A stretch of 64,000 nt of DNA from Paraburkholderia bonniea (GTDB taxonomy: Bacteria > Pseudomonadota > Gammaproteobacteria > Burkholderiales > Burkholderiaceae), in NCBI RefSeq assembly GCF_009455625.1, contig NZ_QPEQ01000001.1, positions 1,736,001 to 1,800,000 of the forward strand. Reading direction: 5' to 3'. The notes beneath the pieces are model-generated. The model saw only the letters and a list, made by a program, of their open reading frames with translations, made no database searches and was not told the origin of the DNA. Of this stretch, positions 1-8,474 are shown piece after piece (the stretch's first letter is position 1; each line of letters opens with the position of its first letter). Both the position numbers and the translations under genes were made by a program.

Positions 1-72
1 TTGGCGGGTGCTGGTTGCTTCATGGCTTTGGTGCACGTGTGAAGTGCACGTGTAAAGCACCGCACTCACGCC

Positions 73-597
73 TTACTTGCCTTCGGCTGCAATGACGAGT
101 GCCGCTGCATTGATAACCGAGGCGATCCGGCCAATGTCACGCAACTGCGTGGAGCTCATTCCTTCGTTGACCAGCGTATCGAAGTGCGATTTCACACAGA
201 AGTGGCACTTGCCGATGATCGAAGCTGCCAGCGCGTACATTTCGAAGCGGCGTTTATCCACACCACCGTGCGTCGCATAGGCATTCATACGCAAACCGGC
301 TGGTTGGGATTTCAGATCGGCATTGCCGGTCATCTCGACATACGGGTACCAGACGTTATTCATGCCCATCAAGGCGGAGGCAGTCAGCGCGCCGTTGGTT
401 TCTTCTTCTGACAGCACACCTGCTTGACGAATCGCCGCGACCAGGGCCGGGCTTTGTGCTGCGAAAGCCGCAGCCAGGGCTACGCCAACCGCATCATTGC
501 CTTCCAGTGACGAGCGGGCAATCGTGCCATCGAGGTTCAAGCGAATATCTTTTGCGTATTCGGGTACGAGATCTTTAATTGCAGATAAGAATTCCAT
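73..597 (-). CDS. ahpD: Alkyl hydroperoxide reductase AhpD
   Basis: This 174-aa protein matches the AhpD family, which acts as the thiol reductant of AhpC and has weak peroxidase activity of its own. The catalytic set is visible as Glu119, Cys131, Cys134 and His138 in the context KCHFCVKSH, the same spacing as in mycobacterial AhpD. It is cytoplasmic and all-helical. The ATG at 597 is preceded by a good AGGAGA Shine-Dalgarno. It lies 74 bp downstream of ahpC on the same strand, so the two form an oxidative-stress unit, but a strong hairpin separates them and may lower ahpD expression. Confidence 0.96.
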   Translation of the reverse strand: MEFLSAIKDLVPEYAKDIRLNLDGTIARSSLEGNDAVGVALAAAFAAQSPALVAAIRQAGVLSEEETNGALTASALMGMNNVWYPYVEMTGNADLKSQPAGLRMNAYATHGGVDKRRFEMYALAASIIGKCHFCVKSHFDTLVNEGMSSTQLRDIGRIASVINAAALVIAAEGK

Positions 598-622
598 TGA
601 TTTCTCCTATCGGGTTGCGGAT

Positions 623-660
623 AAAAAAGCCCGCCCTCTTTTTCAAGTTGGGGCGGGCTT
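623..660 (-). terminator. Intrinsic terminator or attenuator between ahpC and ahpD
   Basis: The inverted repeat AAGCCCGCCC (627-636) / GGGCGGGCTT (651-660) has a 14-nt loop. On the minus strand it is followed by a run of six U. It sits just after the ahpC stop and before ahpD, so it should end much of the ahpC transcript or cause partial readthrough. Confidence 0.8.
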
Positions 661-671
661 GCACCGTAGAT

Positions 672-1220
672 TTACAGTGTTGTGCCGCCAACTGCGCGGT
701 TGCAAGGGCAGAGTTCATCCGTTTGCAGACCATCGAGAATACGCAGCACTTCTTCTGGATTACGGCCAACGTTCAGGTTATTCACTGAAACGTGCTGAAT
801 CGTGTTGTCGGGGTCGACGATGAAAGTGGCGCGCAATGCAACACCGGCTTCCTTGTCGCGCACGCCGAGCTGGTCGATCAATTCACCCTTGACATCGCCA
901 AACGCATAGTGATTGAGCTTGTCCAGATCTTTGTGCTCACGACGCCATGCCAGCTTCACGAATTCGTTGTCAACGCTGCCGCCCATCAGGACCGCATCAC
1001 GTTCTGCGAAATCTTTGGCCAGCTTGCCGAATTCAACGATTTCTGTCGGGCACACGAAGGTGAAGTCCTTCGGGTAGAAATAGATAATTTTCCATTTGCC
1101 CGGAAAAGATTGTTCAGTGATGTTTTCAAATGCCGATACGCCGTTTTCTTCGTGATTATTGAACCCCGGCTTGGCAGCGGTGACGGTGAAAGCTTCGAGT
1201 TTATCGCCCACGGTTTTCAT
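672..1220 (-). CDS. ahpC: Peroxiredoxin AhpC
   Basis: A 182-aa typical two-Cys peroxiredoxin that reduces H2O2 and organic hydroperoxides. The peroxidatic Cys57 lies in DFTFVCPTE. The C-terminal CPC pair (Cys171, Cys173) resembles the mycobacterial AhpC layout, in which AhpD is the electron donor, and this agrees with ahpD being the next gene. The AAGGAG site before the ATG at 1220 is strong. The upstream region holds a sigma-70-like promoter and two palindromes, consistent with peroxide-responsive control. Confidence 0.97.
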   Translation of the reverse strand: MKTVGDKLEAFTVTAAKPGFNNHEENGVSAFENITEQSFPGKWKIIYFYPKDFTFVCPTEIVEFGKLAKDFAERDAVLMGGSVDNEFVKLAWRREHKDLDKLNHYAFGDVKGELIDQLGVRDKEAGVALRATFIVDPDNTIQHVSVNNLNVGRNPEEVLRILDGLQTDELCPCNRAVGGTTL

Positions 1221-1274
1221 GCGGAATACTCCTTGATGTGATGGAAAACAGCCTGATTAAGCTACCGGCCTGCT

Positions 1275-1290
1275 GTAACGTCTGCGTTAC
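1275..1290. promoter_or_regulatory. Palindrome GTAACG-N4-CGTTAC in ahpC leader
   Basis: A perfect 6-bp-arm inverted repeat lies 55-70 bp before the ahpC start, just downstream of the predicted transcription start. Its symmetry suggests a dimeric regulator site. The regulator is not identified. Confidence 0.45.
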
Positions 1291-1299
1291 ATGTGTCGA

Positions 1300-1329
1300 A
1301 CTATACATCTATTGCAAACACATTAGCAA
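1300..1329 (-). promoter_or_regulatory. Putative sigma-70 promoter of ahpC
   Basis: On the minus strand, TTGCTA (1329-1324) is followed after 18 bp by TATAGT (1305-1300). The -35 region sits inside the 24-bp palindrome at 1309-1332, CTATTGC-N10-GCAATAG. The arms end in CTAT/ATAG as in OxyR sites, but their spacing does not match the canonical OxyR four-element pattern, so assignment to OxyR is only a guess. Confidence 0.5.
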
Positions 1330-1365
1330 TAGTTTTTTTATATCAAGACAGGTGGTGGGTGCTAT

Positions 1366-2715
1366 TCAGGAATATTTTGCGGCCGGGAATTCGATTGAAA
1401 CTTCGAGCCCGCTGTCTTGCGCGCGGTTGCGCAGCCGTAACGTGCCGCGATAACGATTGACCAGCCTTTGCACGATTGCCATGCCAAGGCCGGTGCCATT
1501 GGCCTGGGTGCGGGCTGAATCAACGCGATAGAACGGCCGGGTGACCAGTTGCAATTGATCTTCCGGGATACCTGGGCCTTCATCGGCAACCATTAGTTCA
1601 ACGCCTGCATGTGATACACGCGTTTCCAGCATCACATGCGCGATGCCATCCTCCTCGCTCTGCCCGTACTTGCGGGCGTTCTCGAGCAGATTGTCGATGA
1701 CCCGGCGGACATCGGTTTCGTTGGCTTCAATGACGGCAGTGGGCGCTAGCCGGGTGGTCAGATGCATACCCTCTTCGTTGCCGATGCGTGTGGCAAGCTC
1801 ATCTGCGATGACAGACAGATCGACCGGTTCCAGCATTTTTTGCACCGGTCTTGCGTAATCGAGAAAACGGCCAATGATCATGTCCATTTGTTCGATGTCG
1901 TCATTCATCGCATCTTTGGTGGACTGATCGGATGGGCTCATTTCGGTTTCAAGCCGCAGACGCGCAAGCGGGGTGCGCAAATCATGTGAAATGCCCGCCA
2001 GCATCAACGCGCGATCCGCATCGAGCTGCTCCAGGTCACGCACCATCTGGTTAAAGCTGCGATTGGTTTCCGCTGCTACGCCCATGCCGCGCTCAGGTAA
2101 TAGCCCCGGAGTCTGCCCTGAACCAACCTTGCGCGCAGCTAGCGCAAGGCGGGCAAAAGGCCGGTTGACCAGGCTAGTAATAAATGCGGCTCCAAACAGC
2201 GAGAGCGCTAGCGCGAAAACACCCCATCCAGCCCATTGCAGGCTACTGGCGTTGTCTAGCTGATCGCGGTCAAGCGCGACCCAGTAATCATCTTCGTCAA
2301 TCTTGAAACTGATCCACACGCCGGGGATATCGTTGACCGACTGCGCAATGATGGTGCCATTGCCGAGCCGTCCACGAATGTCATGCTCGATGAGCCGGTT
2401 AAGTGATTCGTCTGGCTGGAGGCGAAATTTGTCGGAGGCTTCACGAGGATAGACGCGCACACCTTCATTGCTTTCCAGATCCTGAAGCAGGGCTCGGCGT
2501 AAGTCAGGATCGGAATAGAGCAGGGCTGTGCGTGTGAGCTTGACGATTGCGACGAGCTGTAACGCGACCCGCTGCGCGCGGGGCTCGCGTTCAATCACGC
2601 GAAAGCTTTGAAACCAGGCGGCCAGGCTGACGGCGATTAACAGCGCGATTAGCAGAAACGTACGCCAGAAGAGTCCGCCGAACGCGAGTGCCAGGATTCG
2701 CCGGTCAAGCCGCAT
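1366..2715 (-). CDS. envZ: EnvZ-type sensor histidine kinase
   Basis: A 449-aa membrane kinase. TM1 is about residues 15-35, a periplasmic domain follows, and TM2 is about 162-183. After a HAMP region comes a dimerisation/H-box with His244 in SHDLRTPLARLRLE, almost the same as the EnvZ motif. The ATPase domain shows NLLENARKYG (N box), DEGPGIP (G1) and GTGLGMAIV (G2). It autophosphorylates and phosphorylates or dephosphorylates the response regulator encoded 35 bp upstream on the same strand. Family membership is certain. The EnvZ name rests on the partner being a true OmpR orthologue. Confidence 0.93.
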   Translation of the reverse strand: MRLDRRILALAFGGLFWRTFLLIALLIAVSLAAWFQSFRVIEREPRAQRVALQLVAIVKLTRTALLYSDPDLRRALLQDLESNEGVRVYPREASDKFRLQPDESLNRLIEHDIRGRLGNGTIIAQSVNDIPGVWISFKIDEDDYWVALDRDQLDNASSLQWAGWGVFALALSLFGAAFITSLVNRPFARLALAARKVGSGQTPGLLPERGMGVAAETNRSFNQMVRDLEQLDADRALMLAGISHDLRTPLARLRLETEMSPSDQSTKDAMNDDIEQMDMIIGRFLDYARPVQKMLEPVDLSVIADELATRIGNEEGMHLTTRLAPTAVIEANETDVRRVIDNLLENARKYGQSEEDGIAHVMLETRVSHAGVELMVADEGPGIPEDQLQLVTRPFYRVDSARTQANGTGLGMAIVQRLVNRYRGTLRLRNRAQDSGLEVSIEFPAAKYS

Positions 2716-2750
2716 GAGATTTGCCTGGACGCGGGATAGGGCCGGGCGCT

Positions 2751-3485
2751 TCAGTCTGCGCCATCAGGGATAAACACGTAACCCAGACCCCAAACCGTCT
2801 GGATAAAACGCGGGCTACCCGGATCAGGCTCGATCAGCTTGCGCAGACGGGAGATTTGCACGTCGAGACTCCGGTCGAACACTTCGTATTCGCGGCCACG
2901 TGCAAGCTCCATTAGCTTTTCGCGCGAAAGAGGTTGCCTTGGTTGGCGCGCGAATACTTTGAGTACAGAAAATTCGCCGGTCGTTAGCGGAATTTCCTGA
3001 CCGGCTTTTGTCAGCGTGCGTGTAGCGAGGTTGAGAGCGAACTCGCCAAATTCGAAAACTTCGGTGGTTTCGGATGGCGCACCAGGCAACTCGGATGGCG
3101 ACTGACGGCGTAGTACCGCATGAATTCGTGCCACGAGCTCGCGTGGATTGAAGGGTTTGGGAAGATAGTCATCCGCGCCCATTTCAAGGCCGACGATGCG
3201 GTCAACATCTTCGCCCTTGGCCGTTAGCATGATGATTGGCGTCCGGTCATTGTTGCCACGCAGACGCCGGCAGATTGATAAACCGTCTTCGCCTGGCAGC
3301 ATCAGGTCGAGCACCAGAAGGTCAAAGCGTTCCCGTACCCAGAGCTTGTTCATCGCGGGAGCGTTTTCTGCGACGTAAACGTTAAATCCCTGTTCGCCAA
3401 GATAGCGGCGCAGCAGGTCACGCAAGCGTGGATCGTCGTCAACGACGAGAATTTTCGAAGGGTTTTTGATTTCCATGGGCGGCAT
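2751..3485 (-). CDS. ompR: Response regulator OmpR
   Basis: A 244-aa OmpR/PhoB-type regulator with high similarity to E. coli OmpR throughout, for example VLDLMLPGEDGLSICRRLR and IQTVWGLGYVF. Acidic pocket residues lie in VVDDD, the phospho-acceptor is Asp60, and Lys is in PKPFNPREL. The C-terminal winged helix binds DNA. It is transcribed before envZ. The first ATG is at 3485, and Met4 (3476) is an alternative start with equally weak ribosome-binding context. A tandem GTTACA repeat 45-60 bp upstream suggests autoregulation. Confidence 0.96.
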   Translation of the reverse strand: MPPMEIKNPSKILVVDDDPRLRDLLRRYLGEQGFNVYVAENAPAMNKLWVRERFDLLVLDLMLPGEDGLSICRRLRGNNDRTPIIMLTAKGEDVDRIVGLEMGADDYLPKPFNPRELVARIHAVLRRQSPSELPGAPSETTEVFEFGEFALNLATRTLTKAGQEIPLTTGEFSVLKVFARQPRQPLSREKLMELARGREYEVFDRSLDVQISRLRKLIEPDPGSPRFIQTVWGLGYVFIPDGAD

Positions 3486-3529
3486 CTTAGCGCGATTAGA
3501 AAAACGGACGCGTTTGCATTCTCGACGAG

Positions 3530-3545
3530 GTTACAGGCAGTTACA
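3530..3545. promoter_or_regulatory. Tandem GTTACA half-sites upstream of ompR
   Basis: GTTACA at 3530-3535 is repeated exactly at 3540-3545, giving a 10-bp phased direct repeat. OmpR dimers bind tandem half-sites in this arrangement with TTACA/GTAAC-like cores. The site lies in the ompR promoter region. Confidence 0.5.
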
Positions 3546-3738
3546 AAATTTACCCGTCCCGCATCATTGAGTAAAGGACGTGCGCGCAGAGTTCTTTACG
3601 GAATGTAGTTGTTCGGTAGATACTTCACCCGGCTAAAACGCGAGAGGTGCCGAGGCTGATGGCTAATGGCTGGGATGAGGTGCCATCTGGCGTATCTAAA
3701 TCCGACGCAGCAATCTGCTGCGCGATGAAGGGAAAACG

Positions 3739-4074
3739 ATGAAGGGAGGGCGGGATTCGCTTGTGTGCCGGGTTGTTGTCGCGCTAACCGTGTCGGGTAT
3801 GTTCGCAGGCACGCTGAGTGCGGCTCCCGATTCTGCCCGGGCACCTGCAGAGCGTGCGGGCAAGGTGCGTCAGGCTTTCGTGCCGCTTTCAGCAAAACGG
3901 CCTCATCCGTCCCGTGCCACCCTTGTTCCGCGCGCTGCATCAGAGGCGGCGACGCCCACCTCAGGCCCCAACGATCCAGAAACACGTTCACGTGATGGAC
4001 ACATGACCCCTGATGAAAGGCGTCTGCTGCGCCAGCATATCGAAGAAGCGGTCCGCGAGCTGTATAAACGTTAA
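3739..4074 (+). CDS. Small secreted protein of unknown function
   Basis: A 111-aa protein with a likely signal peptide (residues about 1-28, hydrophobic VVVALTVSGMFAGTLSAA). A Pro/Ala/Arg-rich disordered middle follows, then a short charged C-terminal helix (TPDERRLLRQHIEEAVRELYKR). GAAGGGA lies about 7 nt before the ATG at 3739. No family recognised. The Ser/Pro-rich middle and amphipathic tail resemble small exported proteins of Burkholderiales. It is divergent from ompR, with 253 bp between the two starts. Confidence 0.6.
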   Translation: MKGGRDSLVCRVVVALTVSGMFAGTLSAAPDSARAPAERAGKVRQAFVPLSAKRPHPSRATLVPRAASEAATPTSGPNDPETRSRDGHMTPDERRLLRQHIEEAVRELYKR

Positions 4075-4317
4075 GCACGTTAAGCTGGATCCAAGCGGGA
4101 ATACCTACTGTGAGCTGACGTAAAACCTGAGCGTTGCCAGATGTCTGAGAAGACGGCAATGGACAATCGAGGTGTGCGGCTTTCTTTAAATCAAATTGCG
4201 CACCTACGCCGCTGATATCGTGTGAAGCAATGCAATCGGAAAGCCAGCATGAGGGACAAGAAAAAAGCGGCAACCCATGACAGGTTGCCGCTTTTTTGGG
4301 CTTCTTCATCAGAAACC
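4075..4317. other. Intergenic region before tRNA-Leu
   Basis: About 240 bp without a supported gene, holding only the terminator at 4261-4297. A long open frame on the minus strand across 3596-4309 has no signal, motif or codon bias and is not accepted. Confidence 0.5.
4261..4297 (-). terminator. Bidirectional terminator after tRNA-Leu
   Basis: AAAAAAGCGGCAACC (4261-4275) pairs with GGTTGCCGCTTTTTT (4283-4297) around a 7-nt loop. The T-runs on both strands let it serve the tRNA on the minus strand and the small plus-strand gene. Confidence 0.88.
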
Positions 4318-4404
4318 TGGTGCGAGGAGGGGGACTCGAACCCCCACACCATTGCTGGCGTCAGGACCTAAACCTGGTGCGTCTACCAATTTCGCCATCC
4401 TCGC
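4318..4404 (-). tRNA. tRNA-Leu (anticodon TAG)
   Basis: The acceptor stem GCGAGGA (from 4404) pairs with the 3' strand at 4322-4328. A long variable arm typical of leucine tRNAs is present, the loop TTTAGGT carries anticodon TAG, the T-loop GTTCGAGTC is present, and CCA is encoded at 4320-4318. The length is 87 nt. Confidence 0.95.
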
Positions 4405-4646
4405 AGCCGGACGAAGCAGAAGCGCCTCGCCCGATATCTGGCTTTATTCCTGAAGCAGGCTGCATGCGTAAAACGGTTACATGAGGTGCTGCCCGGGAAC
4501 AGATCCGTGGAATTCTAACTGAATGATCTGTACTTGTCTGCATTTGCGGCAATAAGACGGTGCTACAATTTTTCCCCCTTTCAGGCGGGGGTTGTTTGCC
4601 CTACGCTCGCATCTCTTTCCCGTACCTCTCCCGCATCGCCATTGCC

Positions 4647-5480
4647 GTGAATTTCGACGATTATTGCCAGCAAAAAGCGGCTCCTCCGGGAAGCAGCACG
4701 TATTACGCGTTGAAGCGCGCACCAGCAACCTATCAGCCCCTTCTGACAGCGCTCTTTGCGCTGCGCAAGGAGTTTGAGGAAACAGTCAAGGAGATGAGCG
4801 ATCCGGCAATCGGCCGCACCCGATTTGCATGGTGGCAACAGGAAATCGCGGCGCTAGCCGCTGGCCAGCCAACGCATCCAGTGTCGCAAGCGCTGGCGGC
4901 TCACGCTGAGAAAAACCCGCTGGAATATCCGGCACTGCAAGCGCTGCTTGCTGGCTACGCGATGGATCTCGACCAGGCGCGTTATCTCGACTATCCAAAT
5001 TTGCGCCGCTATCTCAACAGTGTGGGAGGGGCATTTGCTGTGCTGGTTGCGCGTACTACAGCGCGTGATCCATTGCAGGCTAGTCAATGGGCAGCGCCTT
5101 TGGGCGAAGCGCTGATGCTGGCGCAAATCATTGACGAGCTGGGGCGCGACGCCCGGTGTGGACGCATTTATATTCCAGTCGATGAAATGCAGCGCTTCAA
5201 TGTCATTGCTGCGGACCTGATTAATGGCCGCTATAGCGATGAGTTCACCAGCTTGATGCGGTTTCAGACGGCTCGTGCCCGTGATGCATTGCATCTGGCG
5301 CAAAGTACTGTGCCCGCCGCAGAGCGGCGCTGGCAAGGTACCTTGCGCGCGCAGGTCGCGTTAGCACTTGCGCTGCTCGATGAAATTGAGCGGGACGGCT
5401 ATCAGGTGCTGCATCAGCGAGTTGCACTGACGCCGATTCGCAAGTTGTGGATTACGTGGCGCGCGACGTATGCGTCTTGA
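4647..5480 (+). CDS. NDUFAF6-like squalene/phytoene synthase-fold protein
   Basis: The predicted protein is 277 aa from GTG 4647 (NFDDYCQQKAAPPGSSTYYALKRAP). The frame is open further upstream, but that would put the start on the probable -10 TACAAT at 4564-4569. The family fold is clear. The second Asp-rich region is partly kept (IIDELGRDARCGRIYIP), but the first DDxxD motif reads EFEETVKE. That pattern, together with TRFAWWQQEI, resembles the mitochondrial complex I factor NDUFAF6 rather than active HpnC/HpnD/CrtB enzymes. A prenyl-transfer activity is therefore doubtful. No hopanoid or carotenoid genes lie nearby. Confidence 0.8.
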   Translation: MNFDDYCQQKAAPPGSSTYYALKRAPATYQPLLTALFALRKEFEETVKEMSDPAIGRTRFAWWQQEIAALAAGQPTHPVSQALAAHAEKNPLEYPALQALLAGYAMDLDQARYLDYPNLRRYLNSVGGAFAVLVARTTARDPLQASQWAAPLGEALMLAQIIDELGRDARCGRIYIPVDEMQRFNVIAADLINGRYSDEFTSLMRFQTARARDALHLAQSTVPAAERRWQGTLRAQVALALALLDEIERDGYQVLHQRVALTPIRKLWITWRATYAS

Positions 5481-5532
5481 GACGTCTTGAATCGGGCGGT
5501 ACGGCCTCGCACGGTTCATCAATCGTTTCCGG

Positions 5533-6675
5533 TTAGCTGTTGTATTTCAGGCGGGTAAGTTGCTCGGCCTCGTTAGCGAGCAGGCTTGCGGCATCGCGGA
5601 GAGCTGTTTCCAGGGTCATGGGCCCGGCGGCTGGCGAGAAGCATCCTGCAAAATATTCGGCCAGGAACGGCAGTGCTGCAGCGTCGACGGCACCAGAAAG
5701 TAACGTGGTGGGCACGCCCGCTGCATGGGCGTGACGGCAGGCGATAAACGGTGCTTTGCCGTGTAGCGTTTGCTGGTCCGAACGGCCTTCGCCGGTAATC
5801 AGCCAGTTTGCTCCGTCAAGCGCTGTATCGAGCCCGATATGACGGGCCACCACCTCCGCACCTGATTCGAACTGGGCTCCCAGCATCCGTAGCGCGAATC
5901 CGAGCCCACCTGCCGCACCCGCTCCGGGCATTGTGCTGGCGGAGCGGCCTAAGGCGGACTCCAAAAGCTCTGCGTAATGTGCGAGTACGGTGTCCAGAGA
6001 TTTGATCTGGTCGGGCCTCACTCCTTTTTGCGGGCCAAATACGGCAGTCGCACCCTGTTCGCCACTTAGCGGATTGTTCACGTCAGACATGGCGATAAAT
6101 GAGGTCTCTGCCAGCCGTGTGTCGAGTTGCGAAACGTCAATACGTGCAAGGTGCGCCAGTTGCGCAGGCACAGGCTGTAGTTCGTTGCCGTGAGCATCAA
6201 GAAATCGCACGCCTAGCCCGGCGAGCAGACCCGCTCCACCATCATTGGTGCTGCTTCCGCCAAGTGCGACAAAAAACTGCCGTACTCCGGTGTCCAGCAA
6301 CGTGCGAATCGCATCGCCCATGCCACACGTGCTGCGGTTCTCGACAGGAATACCCATGCCGATGGGGTCGGTGATACCCACTATTTCTGCGGTTTCGATT
6401 ACGCCATGGCCATCGGTTAGCAGCCCTGTTGCAGCCTGACGCAATACGCCAGCGGCACCTCGTACCGTTAGCACCTGCCGCTCGCCACCATGAACAAGCA
6501 GCGCATCCAGCGTGCCTTCGCCGCCGTCGGCCATTGGGCAGATGCGGATCACGGCATCTGCGCACGCACGCTGGATGCCAGAGGCAATGGCCCGCGCGGC
6601 TTCTTCTGCGCTGAGTGAACCTTTAAATGAGTCGGGAGCGATAACGATGACGGGCGCAGATAAGGAGTTCGGCAT
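5533..6675 (-). CDS. Glycerate 2-kinase (GlxK/GarK family)
   Basis: A protein of about 380 aa from ATG 6675. The open frame runs 26 codons further, but family members begin near VIVIAPDSFKGSL. It phosphorylates D-glycerate to 2-phosphoglycerate with ATP. Signature stretches are APDSFKGSLSA, MADGGEGT, LGGSSTNDGGAG and TGEGRSDQQT. The length matches the family. It stands alone, convergent with the preceding gene and with no glyoxylate carboligase or tartronate reductase gene in view. The Shine-Dalgarno is weak. Confidence 0.92.
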   Translation of the reverse strand: MPNSLSAPVIVIAPDSFKGSLSAEEAARAIASGIQRACADAVIRICPMADGGEGTLDALLVHGGERQVLTVRGAAGVLRQAATGLLTDGHGVIETAEIVGITDPIGMGIPVENRSTCGMGDAIRTLLDTGVRQFFVALGGSSTNDGGAGLLAGLGVRFLDAHGNELQPVPAQLAHLARIDVSQLDTRLAETSFIAMSDVNNPLSGEQGATAVFGPQKGVRPDQIKSLDTVLAHYAELLESALGRSASTMPGAGAAGGLGFALRMLGAQFESGAEVVARHIGLDTALDGANWLITGEGRSDQQTLHGKAPFIACRHAHAAGVPTTLLSGAVDAAALPFLAEYFAGCFSPAAGPMTLETALRDAASLLANEAEQLTRLKYNS

Positions 6676-6875
6676 GACGTGCTGGGCCAGAAGAGAGTAA
6701 CGGGGCACCAGCTTAGCAGCACGGGAAGGGCGGCAAAATACGCCAGATGGCATAGTCAGAATTGCTCAGGCAACCCGTCGAAGATGTGCTGCGGGTGGGG
6801 CAATATCGGCGTGGCGCTGGCCCCGGGCGAGTACGCCAGGGCTAGTGGGTAAAAAAGATAAAAAATGAATCCGGG

Positions 6876-6902
6876 TTGAGGCTACGAATAGTTTGCTAAT
6901 AT
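6876..6902 (+). promoter_or_regulatory. Possible promoter of tig
   Basis: TTGAGG (6876-6881) and TAATAT (6897-6902) are separated by 15 bp, shorter than ideal. They stand in an AT-rich stretch about 140 bp before tig and are the best candidate in the 290-bp gap. Confidence 0.35.
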
Positions 6903-7042
6903 ATCGGGCTCTTTACGCCCAAACCGTGTCGCGTGTATGCCCAGGAGGCTTGTAGCGAAACGCACGCAACAGAATGTAGCGACATCGGCAGGCACGGGAA
7001 AGATAACTGATTCGCTCGAATAATTTTAGGACGATTGAAGCC

Positions 7043-8389
7043 ATGTCTAACGCTGTTGAAAACCTCGGCAAGCTGGAACGCCGTGTGACGATTTCCCTGC
7101 CCAAGGATGTTGTGCAGAAGGAAATCGATTCACGTATTCGCCAACTGGCGAAAAATGTGCGCATGCCGGGTTTCCGCCCGGGCAAGGTGCCACTCAAAAT
7201 GGTCACGCAGCAATATTCGGGGCAAGTTGAAGCCGAAGTGCTAAGCGACAAGGTTGGCAAGCAGTTTTTTGATATCAGCCGGGCTGCTAATCTGCGCGTG
7301 GCTGGCCAGCCAAGTTTCAGCCCGAAGGAAGATGCGGCTGACACCGATTATGCTTTCGACGCAACGTTCGAGGTATATCCGGAAGTGAAGCTGGGCGACA
7401 TTGCCACGGCTGAAATTGAACGGACACAAACCACCATTGGCGACGCTGAGATCGACCGTACGCTGGAAATTTTGCGTAAACAGCGCGTGCATTTCCATTC
7501 GCGCGGCGAAGCTGGTGAGCATGGTGACGGCGGCGCTGATACAGCAGCGAAAGAGGGTGACCGCGTGACACTGGACTTCGTTGGCAAGATCGACGGCGAG
7601 GTGTTCCAGGGGGGGAGCGCTGAAGATTTCGCGTTTGTGCTCGGCGAGGGCCGCATGCTGCCAGAGTTTGAAACAGCTGCAACGGGCCTGAAGGTTGGTG
7701 GCACACGCGAATTCGATCTGCACTTCCCCGAGGACTATCACGGCAAGGACGTGGCTGGCAAAACCGCACAATTCACCATTACGGTAAAGAAAATCGAATG
7801 GCCGCATCTGCCTGAGATCGGTGCAGATTTCGCTCGCTCGCTTGGCGTGGCAGATGGTGATCTGACCAAGATGCGTGCAGAAATCAAAGACAATCTTGAG
7901 CGCGAAGCGAAACGCCGCATGCAGGCGCTTGCCAAAAATCAGGTAATGGACGCACTGCTGAAGATTGCTGAGCTCGACGTGCCGAACGCGCTGGTCGAAC
8001 AAGATCAGCAGCGGCTGGTTGAAATGACGCGTCAGGATCTGGCCCAGCGTGGTGTGCCAAATGCAGCAGATGCGCCGATTCCGGCCGAAATGTTCAAGGA
8101 ACAGGCCGAGCGCCGCGTGAAGCTTGGGCTTGTGCTGGCTGAACTGGTTAAGGCGCATGAGCTTCAGGCCAAGCCGGAGCAGATTCGCGCCGAAGTCGAT
8201 GAATTTGCCAAAAGCTACGAAGATCCGAAAGAAGTAGTCCGCTGGTATTATTCCAACCAGCAGCGCCTGGCTGAAATGGAAGCCTATGTTGTTGAAGCCA
8301 ACGTCGTTGATTTCGTTCTCAGCAAAGCTCGCGTAACTAACAAAGACGTGACTTTCGAAGAACTCGCAAGCGCGACAGCGCAGGCATAA
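7043..8389 (+). CDS. tig: Trigger factor
   Basis: A 448-aa ribosome-bound chaperone and peptidyl-prolyl isomerase. The N-terminal ribosome-docking domain carries the signature region around GFRPGKVP (residues about 44-51). A FKBP-type domain spans about residues 170-255 ([31 protein letters not shown]), and a helical C-terminal chaperone domain follows. AGGACGATTG precedes the ATG at 7043. It starts the conserved tig-clpP-clpX-lon-hupB proteostasis block, but a strong terminator separates it from clpP. Confidence 0.98.
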   Translation: MSNAVENLGKLERRVTISLPKDVVQKEIDSRIRQLAKNVRMPGFRPGKVPLKMVTQQYSGQVEAEVLSDKVGKQFFDISRAANLRVAGQPSFSPKEDAADTDYAFDATFEVYPEVKLGDIATAEIERTQTTIGDAEIDRTLEILRKQRVHFHSRGEAGEHGDGGADTAAKEGDRVTLDFVGKIDGEVFQGGSAEDFAFVLGEGRMLPEFETAATGLKVGGTREFDLHFPEDYHGKDVAGKTAQFTITVKKIEWPHLPEIGADFARSLGVADGDLTKMRAEIKDNLEREAKRRMQALAKNQVMDALLKIAELDVPNALVEQDQQRLVEMTRQDLAQRGVPNAADAPIPAEMFKEQAERRVKLGLVLAELVKAHELQAKPEQIRAEVDEFAKSYEDPKEVVRWYYSNQQRLAEMEAYVVEANVVDFVLSKARVTNKDVTFEELASATAQA

Positions 8390-8394
8390 GTCAG

Positions 8395-8441
8395 AAAAAA
8401 GCGTCCAGTCTGCCGTAACGGCAACCTGGACGCCATTTTTT
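8395..8441 (+). terminator. Terminator between tig and clpP
   Basis: GCGTCCAG (8401-8408) pairs with CTGGACGC (8426-8433) and encloses a second stem, TGCCG-TAA-CGGCA (8411-8423). A run of six T follows at 8436-8441, and an A-run precedes it, so it may act on both strands. Confidence 0.85.
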
Positions 8442-8474
8442 GGTTCCGGTTATTTCCCGAAAAGGATTCATTGC

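Noticed and set aside
3596..4309. Minus-strand frame of 237 codons between ompR and tRNA-Leu
   Set aside because: It starts inside the tRNA terminator and overlaps the plus-strand secreted protein gene. No motif found.
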